In this document: positions 7,242 through 16,716 of the stretch, one piece after another
Layout: each line of letters opens with the position of its first letter
Numbering within the stretch: the first letter of the stretch is position 1
Origin: Streptococcus suis
GTDB lineage: Bacteria > Bacillota > Bacilli > Lactobacillales > Streptococcaceae
NCBI RefSeq assembly: GCF_002960625.1
Contig: NZ_POJH01000048.1
Span: 24,172-88,171 of the forward strand
Reading direction: 5' to 3'
Length of the DNA: 64,000 bases
The notes under the pieces: generated by a model
Seen by the model: the letters and a program-made list of their open reading frames with translations, nothing else
Database searches by the model: none
What the model was told of the DNA's origin: nothing
Position numbers and translations under genes: made by a program

Positions 7242-8687
7242 TTATCTATATTTTTTAGCGATTTCAAGGTCGCCCGCATAGTCTTGACGCTGGTCATTGA
7301 CAATCTGGTAGGCATCGGCTCCCTTGCCTGCAATGATGACGGCATCCTGAGGTGAGGTAGTCTGGCTCATAGCTGTGCGAATGGCTTCTTCACGGTCTAA
7401 GATGAACTCACTTGGTCGGGTCATGTGGGCGCGGATTTGCTGGGCAATTGCTGCAGGGTCTTCACGGTTGGGGTCATCAGCTGTCAGGATAACATCAATC
7501 TGCGGATAGTCATTGAGCAACAGACCGAAGTCCTTGCGTCTGCTTTCTCCCTTGTTCCCAGGAGCTCCCAGTATTAAAATCACTTTGCCTGTCTGGTGTT
7601 CCAAGACGACATCGATTAGCTTTTTCACACTGTCACCGTTATGGGCATAGTCTACGAAGACCTTGGCTCCGTTTTGTTGGGTCAGGACTTCCATACGACC
7701 AGGGACATTGGTTTGGGCAATCCCTGTGTGAATATCTTCCAGACTTGCGCCCAAACGAAGACAGGCCAGTCCTGCTGCGAGGGCATTTTCTTGGTTGAAG
7801 CCACCGATGAGTTGGATGTCGTAGTGGCCAGCCAATTTGCCGGTCGCTGAGAAGTCAAAACCTGCTGACTGGGTGATTTCATTTTCAGAAGCTGGACCGT
7901 AAAAGTCATGGTCTTTAGAGATGACTTGCTCTTTCACCACTTCAAAATGGTCCATGCCAGCATTGACAATAACCGCTCTGCTATTGTCCATCAAAAGCCG
8001 CTTGTGGTAGAAATAGTCCTCAAAGGTCGGGTGTTCGATGGGTCCGATATGGTCGGGGCTGATGTTGAGGAAGACGCCGACATCAAAGGTCAGCCCGTAA
8101 ACCCGCTTGACCAGATAGGCCTGGCTGGACACTTCCATAATCAGGTGGGTCATGCCGTTTTGAACTGCCTCCGCCATCATGGCAATGAGGTCCAGGCTTT
8201 CAGGAGTGGTCAGGGCAGATTTGAAGAAGGTTTTGCCGTCCAGGGTAGTGTTCATGGTCGAAAGCATGGCAGGCTTGTGGTGGATGTTGAGGATGTTAAA
8301 GGCAAAATAAGCTGCTGTTGTTTTACCTTTGGTGCCGGTGAAGGCCAGGAGTTTGAGCTTTTTCTGGGGCTGACCATGAAATTCCATGGCAATTAGACTC
8401 ATAGCCTGCTTGATGTCCTTGACCAGAATAGCAGGAATACCGACTTCATGGTCGATTTCAGACACATAAGAAGCAAGTCCGTTTTCAATAGCCTTTTCCA
8501 AAAATTCCTTCTTAAAGGCCAAACCCTTGGCAAAAAAGAGGGTCGTTGGGCTAACAGTCCGGCTATCATAGCTGAGAGCGTCAAACTGGACATCCGTCCA
8601 AGTGCTATCAATCTGATTATTTTGTTTGATCTGGCGGAAGTTGTTATCCGCCTTCAAGATTTCTAATACACGTTCCATTTTCATCAT
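7242..8687 (-). CDS. murE: UDP-N-acetylmuramoyl-tripeptide synthetase (probably L-lysine adding)
   Basis: The product is 481 residues with the three Mur-ligase domains. An N-terminal UDP-MurNAc-binding part ([10 protein letters not shown] near residue 38) is followed by the central ATP site [10 protein letters not shown] near residue 117 and a C-terminal domain with [10 protein letters not shown] near residue 400. In MurE this last motif sits at the amino-acid site; DDPN is the form seen in lysine-type streptococci, whereas DAP-type enzymes have DNPR. It adds the third stem residue to the cytoplasmic peptidoglycan precursor. Several ATGs occur in the first four codons (MMKMERV) with no clear ribosome-binding site, so the exact start is uncertain by a few residues. 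Confidence 0.93.
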   Translation of the reverse strand: MMKMERVLEILKADNNFRQIKQNNQIDSTWTDVQFDALSYDSRTVSPTTLFFAKGLAFKKEFLEKAIENGLASYVSEIDHEVGIPAILVKDIKQAMSLIAMEFHGQPQKKLKLLAFTGTKGKTTAAYFAFNILNIHHKPAMLSTMNTTLDGKTFFKSALTTPESLDLIAMMAEAVQNGMTHLIMEVSSQAYLVKRVYGLTFDVGVFLNISPDHIGPIEHPTFEDYFYHKRLLMDNSRAVIVNAGMDHFEVVKEQVISKDHDFYGPASENEITQSAGFDFSATGKLAGHYDIQLIGGFNQENALAAGLACLRLGASLEDIHTGIAQTNVPGRMEVLTQQNGAKVFVDYAHNGDSVKKLIDVVLEHQTGKVILILGAPGNKGESRRKDFGLLLNDYPQIDVILTADDPNREDPAAIAQQIRAHMTRPSEFILDREEAIRTAMSQTTSPQDAVIIAGKGADAYQIVNDQRQDYAGDLEIAKKYR

Positions 8688-8804
8688 GTTTCTATTGTAA
8701 ACCTATCGAGGATATTTGACAAGTCTGGGCTATTCTCAACTTCATTTTTCCGATTTCATATCTATTTTGGACTTCTTATATTCTAGGAGAAATATCGAAA
8801 TCAT

Positions 8805-8818
8805 GCTATAATAGACCT
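8805..8818 (+). promoter_or_regulatory. extended -10 promoter of polA, directly before the start codon
   Basis: TG (8804-8805), one base, then TATAAT at 8807-8812, followed after only six bases by the polA ATG at 8819. Transcription would be expected to begin at or within a base or two of the ATG. Confidence 0.6.
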
Positions 8819-11455
8819 ATGAAAAAAAATAAATTACTACTTATCGATGGCTCTTCGGTAGCCTTCCGTGCCTTCTTTGCACTTTATAACCAAATTGACC
8901 GCTTCAAGAATGCCAATGGTCTGCATACCAACGCCATTTACGGCTTCAACCTCATGCTGGACCACATGATGAAGCGGATTGAGCCGACCCACATCCTGGT
9001 GGCCTTTGACGCCGGCAAGACCACCTTCCGTACTGAGATGTACGCTGATTACAAGGCAGGGCGTGCCAAGACACCTGACGAGTTCCGCGAGCAGTTCCCC
9101 TTCATCCGTCAGATGCTGGATGCCATGGGGGTCAAGCACTATGAGTTAGCTCAGTACGAGGCAGACGATATTATCGGTACCTTGGACAAAATGGCAGAGC
9201 GGACAGACATTCCCTTCGATGTGACCATTGTCAGCGGTGACAAGGACTTGATCCAGCTGACAGACGAAAATACCGTTGTCGAGATTTCCAAGAAAGGCGT
9301 AGCCGAATTCGAAGAATTTACACCAGCCTACCTCATGGAAAAAATGGGTATCACTCCTGCTCAGTTTATCGACCTCAAGGCCCTCATGGGCGATAAGTCC
9401 GATAACATCCCTGGCGTGACCAAGATTGGTGAGAAGACAGGTCTCAAACTCCTGATTGAACACGGGTCACTAGACGGCATTTACGAAAACATCGACAGCA
9501 TGAAAGCGTCGAAGATGAAAGAAAACCTGATTGCTGATAAGGAGCAGGCATTTCTATCTCGGACCCTTGCCACCATTGATACCAATGCTCCTATTGAAAT
9601 CGGACTGGATGACCTGATCTATGAAGGTCCCAAGGTAGAAGAACTCGGTCAATTCTACGACGACATGGGCTTCAAGCAGTTGCGGGCTCAGTTGGGAACT
9701 AGTGCTGAGGAAGAACTTCCTGCAGTCGAGTTTCAAACAGTCACCGAATTGACTGAGGACATGCTGCAGGCAGACCAATTTTTCTATTTTGAAATCTTAG
9801 GTGAAAACTACCATCGAGAAGACTTGGTGGGACTGGCCTGGGGAGATAAGGAGCAGATTTATGTCGGAGGACCAGAGCTGCTGGACAGTCCAATCTTGCG
9901 TGATTTCCTTGAAAACCAGACCATCAAAACCTATGACTTCAAGCGTGGAAAAGTCCTCCTAGCCCGTCAAGGCTTGGACTTGCCGTTGGCTAGCTTTGAT
10001 AGCCGTCTGGCAAAGTACCTCCTGTCAACAGTCGAAGACAATGCCATCACCACTATTGCCAACCTCTATGGTCAAACTCGTTTAGTGCCCGACGAAGTTG
10101 TTTATGGTAAGGGAGCAAAATTGGCCCTCCCAGAACGAGCAGAATACTTCCCTCATCTTGCCAACAAGCTACAGGTTCTTATCGAAACAGAAGCAGTCAT
10201 GCTGGAAAAACTGGAAGAAAACCAGCAAGTTTCCCTTCTTTTTGACATGGAATTACCCCTAGCAAATGTCCTAGCAAAGATGGAAATTACAGGAATCAAG
10301 GTTCAAAAAGAAACCTTGCAGACCATGCAGGATGAAAATGAAGTCTTGATTGAACAGCTAACCAAGGAAATCTATGAGTTAGCAGGTCAGGAGTTTAATA
10401 TCAATTCACCAAAACAACTGGGAACGATTCTCTTTGAAGACATGGGCTTGCCTTTGGAATACACCAAGAAAACCAAGACAGGCTACTCAACTGCAGTGGA
10501 TGTTCTAGAACGCTTGGCCCCAATCGCTCCAGTCGTTTCCAAGATTTTGGACTACCGTCAGATTACCAAGCTTCAGTCAACCTATGTCATCGGCTTGCAG
10601 GATGCGATTTTAGAAGACGGCAAGATCCATACTCGTTATGTACAGGATTTGACTCAGACAGGTCGTCTGTCTTCGACGGACCCTAACCTGCAAAATATCC
10701 CTGTCCGATTGGAGCAAGGCCGCTTGATTCGTAAGGCTTTTGTACCTTCGCTTGATGACAGTGTTCTTCTGGCTTCGGATTACTCACAGATTGAATTGCG
10801 CGTCTTGGCGCATATTTCTCAAGATGAGCACCTGATTGAAGCCTTCAAACGAGGCGATGATATCCATACCTCTACAGCCATGCGGGTCTTCGGCATTGAA
10901 AAAGCAGAAGATGTGACAGCAAATGACCGCCGCAATGCCAAGGCAGTAAACTTTGGAGTGGTTTACGGTATCTCAGACTTTGGCTTGTCCAATAACTTGG
11001 GCATTACCCGTAAGGAAGCCAAGGACTATATTGATACCTATTTTGAACGCTTCCCAGGTATCAAGAACTACATGGAAACCATTGTGCGTGAGGCGCGTGA
11101 TAAGGGATATGTAGAAACCATCTACAAGCGCCGTCGAGAATTACCAGATATTAACTCACGCAATTTCAACGTCCGAAATTTTGCCGAGCGAACAGCCATC
11201 AACTCCCCAATCCAAGGATCCGCTGCTGATATCCTCAAGGTGGCCATGATCAACTTGGACAAGGCCATTGAAGAAGCAGGTTTGACAGCTCGCTTGCTCC
11301 TGCAAGTCCATGACGAAATTGTCTTGGAAGTGCCGAAAGCAGAATTGGAAACAGTAAAAAAATTAGTAAAAGAAACCATGGAATCAGCCATTGCTCTGTC
11401 TGTCCCATTGATTGCGGATGAAAATGATGGTCAGACTTGGTATGAAGCCAAATAG
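8819..11455 (+). CDS. polA: DNA polymerase I
   Basis: The product is 878 residues. An N-terminal 5'-3' exonuclease domain (1-290, with LLIDGSSVAFRAFFAL and VSGDKDLIQL) is followed by a degenerate 3'-5' exonuclease domain (about 300-470) and the polymerase domain. Polymerase motifs are DYSQIELRVLAH (A), RRNAKAVNFGVVYG (B) and QVHDEIVLEV (C). In the exonuclease-like domain the first acidic motif reads FYFEILG rather than the DxE of proofreading enzymes, so proofreading is probably absent, as known for pneumococcal Pol I. It fills gaps and removes RNA primers. There is no ribosome-binding site before the ATG, and the -10 box is six bases away, which suggests a leaderless mRNA. Confidence 0.96.
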   Translation: MKKNKLLLIDGSSVAFRAFFALYNQIDRFKNANGLHTNAIYGFNLMLDHMMKRIEPTHILVAFDAGKTTFRTEMYADYKAGRAKTPDEFREQFPFIRQMLDAMGVKHYELAQYEADDIIGTLDKMAERTDIPFDVTIVSGDKDLIQLTDENTVVEISKKGVAEFEEFTPAYLMEKMGITPAQFIDLKALMGDKSDNIPGVTKIGEKTGLKLLIEHGSLDGIYENIDSMKASKMKENLIADKEQAFLSRTLATIDTNAPIEIGLDDLIYEGPKVEELGQFYDDMGFKQLRAQLGTSAEEELPAVEFQTVTELTEDMLQADQFFYFEILGENYHREDLVGLAWGDKEQIYVGGPELLDSPILRDFLENQTIKTYDFKRGKVLLARQGLDLPLASFDSRLAKYLLSTVEDNAITTIANLYGQTRLVPDEVVYGKGAKLALPERAEYFPHLANKLQVLIETEAVMLEKLEENQQVSLLFDMELPLANVLAKMEITGIKVQKETLQTMQDENEVLIEQLTKEIYELAGQEFNINSPKQLGTILFEDMGLPLEYTKKTKTGYSTAVDVLERLAPIAPVVSKILDYRQITKLQSTYVIGLQDAILEDGKIHTRYVQDLTQTGRLSSTDPNLQNIPVRLEQGRLIRKAFVPSLDDSVLLASDYSQIELRVLAHISQDEHLIEAFKRGDDIHTSTAMRVFGIEKAEDVTANDRRNAKAVNFGVVYGISDFGLSNNLGITRKEAKDYIDTYFERFPGIKNYMETIVREARDKGYVETIYKRRRELPDINSRNFNVRNFAERTAINSPIQGSAADILKVAMINLDKAIEEAGLTARLLLQVHDEIVLEVPKAELETVKKLVKETMESAIALSVPLIADENDGQTWYEAK

Positions 11456-11466
11456 AAAGGAATGAC

Positions 11467-12216
11467 ATGAAAAAAACCTTAGTATGTATTGGATTATGTA
11501 GCTTGCTATTAGCAGGCTGTGGAGAAAAGACAGAAAATAAGGGCACCAACCCTTCTGGAGCTGATTTTTCAACACAATTACCTATTTTGAAAGAAAAACA
11601 GGACACCACCAACGAAACCATGAATGTTCTTGCCAATGCACCTCTTGTGGTGGTTAATGCCAATCCACCAGCAGACGAGACGCAAAAAGGCCACAAGATT
11701 CATGCAGCCAATAATGGAGTTGCTGAAAAGGATGAAGCTGGTAATATCAAGGAGTATTTCCGATATTATGATGTACCAGCCAACTGGACCATCAACGCTG
11801 AGAATACAGAAGACGAAACCATTGCAGCAGTCTACGATGTCAAAGTAGGATCGAGCAACTTTATGGTCCAGCTTTACAATATCAATGCCTTTAATACCTC
11901 ACCTCTTGAAGAAGGTCGCAATATGACCCCTGAGGAATTGGAAGCTCGTATGGCTGAAACCAACCATTCATTTGTTGAAAAAACCATCGTCACCATTAAC
12001 GGTCAAGAATGGCAGGCAGGTCGACAAATCATGAAAGACCAAAAAATGGCCCGTATTACCTTCTATCGCATGGAATCAACAGGTGCCTATGACGACTCTG
12101 TTGTAGTAGGCTCTATCTATTACTCGCTCGACCCAGGCTTGGATAAGGATCGGACCAACCTCAAGCAGACCATCGGTCAGCTCAAGGATGTTCTCTACAA
12201 TATTTCTAAGAAATAA
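11467..12216 (+). CDS. putative lipoprotein of unknown function
   Basis: The product is 249 residues with a lipoprotein signal peptide ending in LLAGC (cysteine 18). AAAGGAA lies five bases upstream of the ATG. A polar linker to about residue 50 is followed by an apparently globular domain from about residue 75, with alternating hydrophobic residues. I recognise no family. It begins 11 bases after polA, so it may be co-transcribed, but its job need not be related. It should be exposed on the outer face of the membrane. Confidence 0.8.
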   Translation: MKKTLVCIGLCSLLLAGCGEKTENKGTNPSGADFSTQLPILKEKQDTTNETMNVLANAPLVVVNANPPADETQKGHKIHAANNGVAEKDEAGNIKEYFRYYDVPANWTINAENTEDETIAAVYDVKVGSSNFMVQLYNINAFNTSPLEEGRNMTPEELEARMAETNHSFVEKTIVTINGQEWQAGRQIMKDQKMARITFYRMESTGAYDDSVVVGSIYYSLDPGLDKDRTNLKQTIGQLKDVLYNISKK

Positions 12217-12266
12217 ATGAAATGACCGTTTTGCTAATCTAGTTGTCAAATGATAAGGAGCTCGTG

Positions 12267-12704
12267 ATGACCTACTCATTTCAAAATCCCAGTCAAGAAC
12301 AAATTTTTACTTACCTGAAGAATGCCAAGACCATTGCAGTCGTTGGCTTATCTAGCCGTGAAGAAACAGCAGCTTATCGGGTGTCCAAGCTCATGCAAGA
12401 AGCAGGTTATAAGATTATCCCAGTCAATCCAAGAGCAGCAGGTGAGACTATCCTCGGAGAAAAGGTTTATGCTAGCCTTTTGGACCTTGACCAGCCGATC
12501 GATATTGTCAATGTTTTTCGTCGCTCTGAGTTTTTAGCTGATGTGGCGCGTGAGTTTGTCCAGACAGAAGCACAGGTCTTTTGGGCTCAGCTTGGATTGG
12601 AAAGCCAAGAAGCAGAAGAAATATTGCGCCAGGCTGGTCGCAATGACCTTGTCATGAACAAGTGTATCAAAATTGAATACTTAGATATGCAGGAAGCTTC
12701 ATGA
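12267..12704 (+). CDS. CoA-binding domain protein (YccU-like)
   Basis: The product is 145 residues from the ATG at 12267, with AAGGAG seven bases upstream; the longer frame from 12243 has no such site. It has a Rossmann-type fold: TIAVVGLSSREETAAY near residue 24 is the nucleotide-binding loop, and KIIPVNPRAAGETILGEKVY is the conserved continuation of the CoA-binding family. Near the end are conserved residues around VMNKCIKIEY. The family binds CoA-type ligands as a single domain; the cellular role is not established. No membrane segment or signal is present. Confidence 0.85.
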   Translation: MTYSFQNPSQEQIFTYLKNAKTIAVVGLSSREETAAYRVSKLMQEAGYKIIPVNPRAAGETILGEKVYASLLDLDQPIDIVNVFRRSEFLADVAREFVQTEAQVFWAQLGLESQEAEEILRQAGRNDLVMNKCIKIEYLDMQEAS

Positions 12705-12727
12705 TCGGATAGTCGGAGGTGGTATTG

Positions 12728-13537
12728 ATGAAATTGCTTGCCAAATATCTTACCTATTTGAGCCTATCTGCTATCCTGTTGGTTAGCCTACTAGCCTGTT
12801 CTAGCCAGACCTCATCAGTAGATAGGAGTTCAACAAGTTCGAGCAGTTCTACAAAAACAAGCTCCTCAAGCAACACTTCAACGAGCAAGCAGGTAGAAAC
12901 GACTGGCTCATCATCCACGGTTTCAAGTACAAGTAGTAGCCCTAGCTCAAGCCTGGCTGACGAGAGTTCCAGTCAAACCCAGACCAGTCAGTCAGAGGAG
13001 AACAGTCAGGTTCTTGTTCCTAGCCAACCAGCGTTACATCCCAATTACCAAGCTATCTTGAATACCTACAGCAAGTGGATAAACCTATTGAGAAGTGGCG
13101 GAACCTTTGATGATCCAACAGTGGAAGAAGGCTATTTAAAGAATATAGATCCCCAGGTTTCATTCTACTATGCCCTCTATGATATTGATGGGAATGGTCA
13201 GGCAGAACTCTTACTGGCGACAGGTGGGGAGCACATGTTTGTCTTTTCCATTTGGGGAAATGAAGCCTATCCAACCCGCTTGGTTTCCAAAGAAAATGTA
13301 CGGGTATATGTAGATATTTTCGAGAATGGCTTAATCAGTAGTTTCTTCTTGGACGGCTATCGACCAGAAAGTGAGGGAACGATTTTCAGAATGGCTACTG
13401 ACGGCAGTCAGGCCTATACAGTTGGAACATTTATTCTCAATAGCCAAACAGGACAGGTGACTTCCCAAGGACCAGAAGTCCTGCCAGATAGAAGCACGGC
13501 TATTCAAGATGGATTAAACTGGTACTTATTGCAATAA
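12728..13537 (+). CDS. serine-rich lipoprotein with a DxDGNG-type domain
   Basis: The product is 269 residues from the ATG at 12728, with GGAGG eight bases upstream. A lipoprotein signal ends at LLAC (cysteine about 24). A long Ser/Thr-rich low-complexity linker covers residues 28-100. It is followed by a globular domain with YALYDIDGNGQAELLLAT near residue 155, a calcium-loop-like pattern found in VCBS/FG-GAP-like repeats. The linker probably holds the domain away from the membrane through the wall. The function is unknown. A strong hairpin terminator follows. Confidence 0.8.
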   Translation: MKLLAKYLTYLSLSAILLVSLLACSSQTSSVDRSSTSSSSSTKTSSSSNTSTSKQVETTGSSSTVSSTSSSPSSSLADESSSQTQTSQSEENSQVLVPSQPALHPNYQAILNTYSKWINLLRSGGTFDDPTVEEGYLKNIDPQVSFYYALYDIDGNGQAELLLATGGEHMFVFSIWGNEAYPTRLVSKENVRVYVDIFENGLISSFFLDGYRPESEGTIFRMATDGSQAYTVGTFILNSQTGQVTSQGPEVLPDRSTAIQDGLNWYLLQ

Positions 13538-13545
13538 TCATATCA

Positions 13546-13575
13546 GGCACCCAGAATGTTCTGGGGCCTTTTCTT
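13546..13575 (+). terminator. intrinsic terminator
   Basis: GGCACCCAGAA and TTCTGGGGCC form a stem closed by TG and followed by TTTTCTT. It ends the transcript of the serine-rich lipoprotein. Confidence 0.8.
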
Positions 13576-13625
13576 AACGTTTTCTTAAACCATTTTTAAA
13601 ATAGCCATAATTGGAGATTTTTTAC

Positions 13626-13655
13626 TTGCCTTTCCAAGTTTTAGCATGCTATAAT
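13626..13655 (+). promoter_or_regulatory. promoter of the flavin redox locus
   Basis: TTGCCT (13626-13631) and TATAAT (13650-13655) are 18 bases apart, with TG one base before the -10. The start codon of the FMN-binding protein gene is 64 bases downstream. Confidence 0.6.
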
Positions 13656-13718
13656 TGGAAATCACTATTTGAAAATAAATTGAAAACGTATGTTTTTAAA
13701 ATTAGAAATGAGGAAATC

Positions 13719-14218
13719 ATGAAGAAAAACTAACAGCAGCCTTGATTGCCCTACTTGCCTTGGCGGCAGTAGCCTATAATAGCTTCTTGCTCTTTTTCCA
13801 GACGGATACGGTGACGAGCAATAATCAAACAGCTACAAGTTCTAGCCAGACAAGTTCCACCAGTTTAGCCAGTGCCAGTAGTGAAAATAGCACAGGCGGT
13901 GAAGCTAGTAGCGCTACAAGCTCTAGTCAATCAGCAGGCTTGACAGACGGTACCTATACAGGTGCAGTAACATCGACCAATCGAGGAGACTACCAGGTTC
14001 AGTTAACCGTTTCAGGTGGAAGTATCAGCGATATTACCATCTTGCAATATCCAAATGATAACCCACAATCTCAAGAAATCAATGACGGTGCCCTACCAAC
14101 CTATGTTGCAGAAGCTATCTCGAATCAATCAGCCCAAGTCAACCAAATTTCAGGTGCAACAGAAGCCTACAAAGGCTTTACAGGTTCCTTGCAAGATGCC
14201 CTTAACCAAGCCTCATGA
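13719..14218 (+). pseudogene. membrane-anchored FMN-binding domain protein, frameshifted at codon 4
   Basis: From the ATG at 13719 (GAGGAA upstream) the frame reads MKKN and stops at 13731. One additional A in the A5 run at 13725-13729 would join it to the long frame and give MKKKLTAALIALLAL, a normal membrane anchor. After it come a Ser/Thr-rich linker (about residues 30-70) and an FMN-binding domain with GTYTGAV and the flavinylation motif SGAT near residue 147. In such proteins FMN is linked to the threonine of SGAT by ApbE, which is encoded next. The gene is therefore intact apart from one base, consistent with recent loss, slippage-based switching or an assembly error. Confidence 0.8.
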
Positions 14219-14970
14219 TAAACATCATCAACCGAACAGTTGAAGCCATGACCCTGCCCTTTACCATTAGTCTGGCAACGACACAAACCCGTCAACTGGA
14301 AGATGAGTTGGAAAGACTGAGTTCGACAATACTGAGCGAGCTAGAGCGTTTGGAGGAAAAATTTTCAGCCTTTCGCTCGACATCAATGGTCTGTCGCTTT
14401 CAAAATGGGGATAACAGCGTCTTACTAGACAATGAATTCCAAGAAGTTTTTGCCTTGGCAGAGATGGCCTATCAAGAAACGGATGGCGCATTTGATCCCT
14501 ACTACAAGGGGGGCTATGATCCGACAGGTCTGGTCAAGGGTTGGGTGATTGAAGAGATTTTTAAAACAACATTGCTTCCCTATCTTCAACACCCAGATGT
14601 TGAAGCAGTCTGCCTAAATGGTGGTGGAGATATGCAGTTTGCGACCAAGGAAGCAAGTGCTTTTGTCTGGAAAATTGGTATTGAAAATCCTGAAAACCTA
14701 CAGGAAATGCTAGCCGTCTTTACAGCCAAGAATGGAGCCATCGCCACATCTGGTTATAGCAAACGAGGGCAACATATTCAATCCAAGAATGACCTCCAAC
14801 AGATAACTATTATGGACACTAGTTTAACGAGAGCTGATGTCTGGGCTACAGCTGGATTAAGTATGCCAGAAAACAAATTGGTCCAAGCCATCGCTCACCA
14901 CCAACTCAGTGGTTTGTATATCAAGCCGCAACAGCTACAATTTTTTCAAAAAGGAGAATTTATTTCGTGA
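14215..14970 (+). CDS. apbE: FAD:protein FMN transferase (ApbE family)
   Basis: The product is 251 residues. It overlaps the stop of the FMN-binding gene as ATGA. Family features: SMVCRFQNGD near residue 57, DPTGLVKGWVIEEI near residue 101, LNGGGDMQF near residue 136, ATSGYSKRGQHIQSK near residue 178 and ADVWATAGLS near residue 205. ApbE enzymes cleave FAD and attach FMN to a threonine of partner proteins. Here the obvious partner is the adjacent SGAT protein. No signal peptide or lipobox is present, although many ApbE enzymes working on external targets are exported. The open frame is undamaged, in contrast to both neighbours. Confidence 0.87.
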   Translation: MINIINRTVEAMTLPFTISLATTQTRQLEDELERLSSTILSELERLEEKFSAFRSTSMVCRFQNGDNSVLLDNEFQEVFALAEMAYQETDGAFDPYYKGGYDPTGLVKGWVIEEIFKTTLLPYLQHPDVEAVCLNGGGDMQFATKEASAFVWKIGIENPENLQEMLAVFTAKNGAIATSGYSKRGQHIQSKNDLQQITIMDTSLTRADVWATAGLSMPENKLVQAIAHHQLSGLYIKPQQLQFFQKGEFIS

Positions 14971-16243
14971 TTAAGAAAAATAACTATGCTTTAGGATTGG
15001 CCTGGATGGTTGCCCTATTCATCCTACCATTTCCATTTATCTATACCTTCGTGACGGGAATGCCTGCGGGCTACGGTCAAATGAAGGTCAGCATCGCCTT
15101 GGGTATCGTGGCTTATGTCTGGATGCTCTTAGCGATTTACATTGTAAGTGGCTAGATCGGTTGATTGGCCTGCCAGCAGCCTATATGATTCACGGTATTC
15201 TCAGTCTGGTGGCCATATACTTCTCCTTCATGCATAAGAACCTGTTACCATCTTACGGCTTGATTGAGCAGACTGGTAATATCGCCTTTCTCATCTTCCT
15301 GTCCTTAGCCATTTATTCAATGGTCTTCATGGCAGGATGGTTAACATCTAGAATTCGTTTCCTTGCTAACCTAAAACGCAAACTGGAAACTACCTTCAAA
15401 CACGAAGTGTCAGTATGGCTCCATCGCTTGAACTTGTTGGCAACCTTCTTGATTTTTGTCCATGTTCAGTTGATTGATTATATCCGTACAAATACCAGCT
15501 TTATGGCGGTCTTCTACTTAGCTTCTGGCTTTGTATTCCTGTCATATCTCTGGGCTAAATTCAAGCCAAATGCAAAAGGCTACACGGCTAAATTAGTCGA
15601 AAATCGTGAAATTGCTGACAATATTTATGAATTGCATATTCAATTACCTAAAGGTAAATCGGCTAAGTTAAGAGCGGGAGATTTTGTCTTCATTTCCTTC
15701 CCAGGTGTCAAGGGCTTGGCGGAGCCTCATCCCTTCTCCCTTGTCAATGCTCCTGACCGAAATGACCAGATTACCTTGGCCATTCGTGGAGATGGTGATT
15801 TTACCCGCACCCTACAAACAGTGTCAGCTCCAGCCCGTGTCCGAGTGGATGGTGGCTATGGAATGTTCCAAACGGTCGTAGAAGACCAGCAACCAAAGAA
15901 CATTATCATGATTTCAGGTGGTATCGGTATTACGCCCTTGCTGTCGCTCATTGATTAATTCCCAGAAATTGATACCACGGTCTTTCACGGTGCCACAACT
16001 GAGGCAGCCTTGATTTACGAAGAAAAATTCACATCTTGGGAAGCAGAAAGGGATAATTTTAGAGCTATCCGCAAAATCGGTGCCTTTGAAGAAGCAGAAG
16101 TCTTGTCTGCACTGCCACATGACTTTGATGCATTGACAGTCTTGGTGTCAGGACCTCCGGCAATGGCCCGGCACTGGATCAAGACCTTGGCCAAAAACGG
16201 AGTGCCAAAGACACATATTTTCTATGAAGAATTTGGATGGTAA
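14967..16243 (+). pseudogene. ferric-reductase-like transmembrane NAD(P)H oxidoreductase, broken by a frameshift and a stop
   Basis: Three pieces form one gene. The first (14967-15155, GTG start overlapping apbE) gives two membrane helices and ends at a TAG after AIYIVSG. The reading continues in another frame as KWLDRLIGLPAAYMIHG, so a base was lost near 15144. The second piece has further membrane helices with histidines typical of ferric-reductase-like haem proteins. It then has an FAD-binding part (PHPFSLVNAP) and the nucleotide-binding ISGGIGITPLLSL. A TAA at 15956-15958 interrupts it in frame, and the NAD domain resumes to end VSGPPAMAR...YEEFGW. The full protein would have about 425 residues and pass electrons from NAD(P)H across the membrane, plausibly to the flavoprotein. 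Confidence 0.82.
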
Positions 16244-16288
16244 TGCTTCTAGCTGACCGATGCTAAACCTCTTCCATCTACCCTGTTA

Positions 16289-16319
16289 AAGTTGGTTTCT
16301 ATTGAAACTGACTTTTTTT
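16289..16319 (+). terminator. intrinsic terminator of the flavin redox locus
   Basis: AAGTTGGTTTC (16289-16299) pairs with GAAACTGACTT (16304-16314) with wobble pairs, followed by a T run. It closes the transcript of the three redox genes. Confidence 0.65.
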
Positions 16320-16590
16320 ATGGACAAAAAAAGCCCAGCGTTTGACGTTGGACCCTGTGGTGACTGAAGAAGAGGAATGTTAGAATTGGAATAAGCTACT
16401 ACACATGGCGTAAAAAATAGAAAGGAAGAAACCTATTTCAATTCTAAAGATGTAAGAATATACACTTATCATTCCTCAGTTGATAGTATAACATAAAACT
16501 ATATAGAATTCCAATATTTTTACCTTTTTTTTTTTTTAATTATCGACACAAATTGAAAAAAGGTCGATTTTATGCATTTTTTGAATAACA
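16320..16590. other. gene-free stretch with an imperfect inverted repeat and a poly-T tract
   Basis: No coding frame is convincing. TTAGAATTGGAATAAG near 16380 is the near-complement of CTATTTCAATTCTAA ending near 16446, enclosing a purine-rich loop with AAAGGAAG. A run of about twelve Ts lies near 16527. The inverted repeat could be a remnant mobile end or a structured RNA; the sequence does not decide. Confidence 0.4.
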
Positions 16591-16620
16591 GAAAAGAAGC
16601 TGATTTCAGTCAACTTCTTC
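16591..16620 (-). terminator. intrinsic terminator of the DUF975 gene
   Basis: Read on the minus strand, AGAAGTTGA and TCAGCTTCT form a 9-bp stem with one wobble, followed by TTTTCT. It lies about 100 bases after the stop of the DUF975 gene. Confidence 0.65.
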
Positions 16621-16716
16621 ACTAGTATTCATAAAATATTTTTTATAGAAAAAGAATAGTCAACTCTTTTAACTATAGATGAATATTATACGAAAATAGA
16701 TTATGTTATCGTTAGA

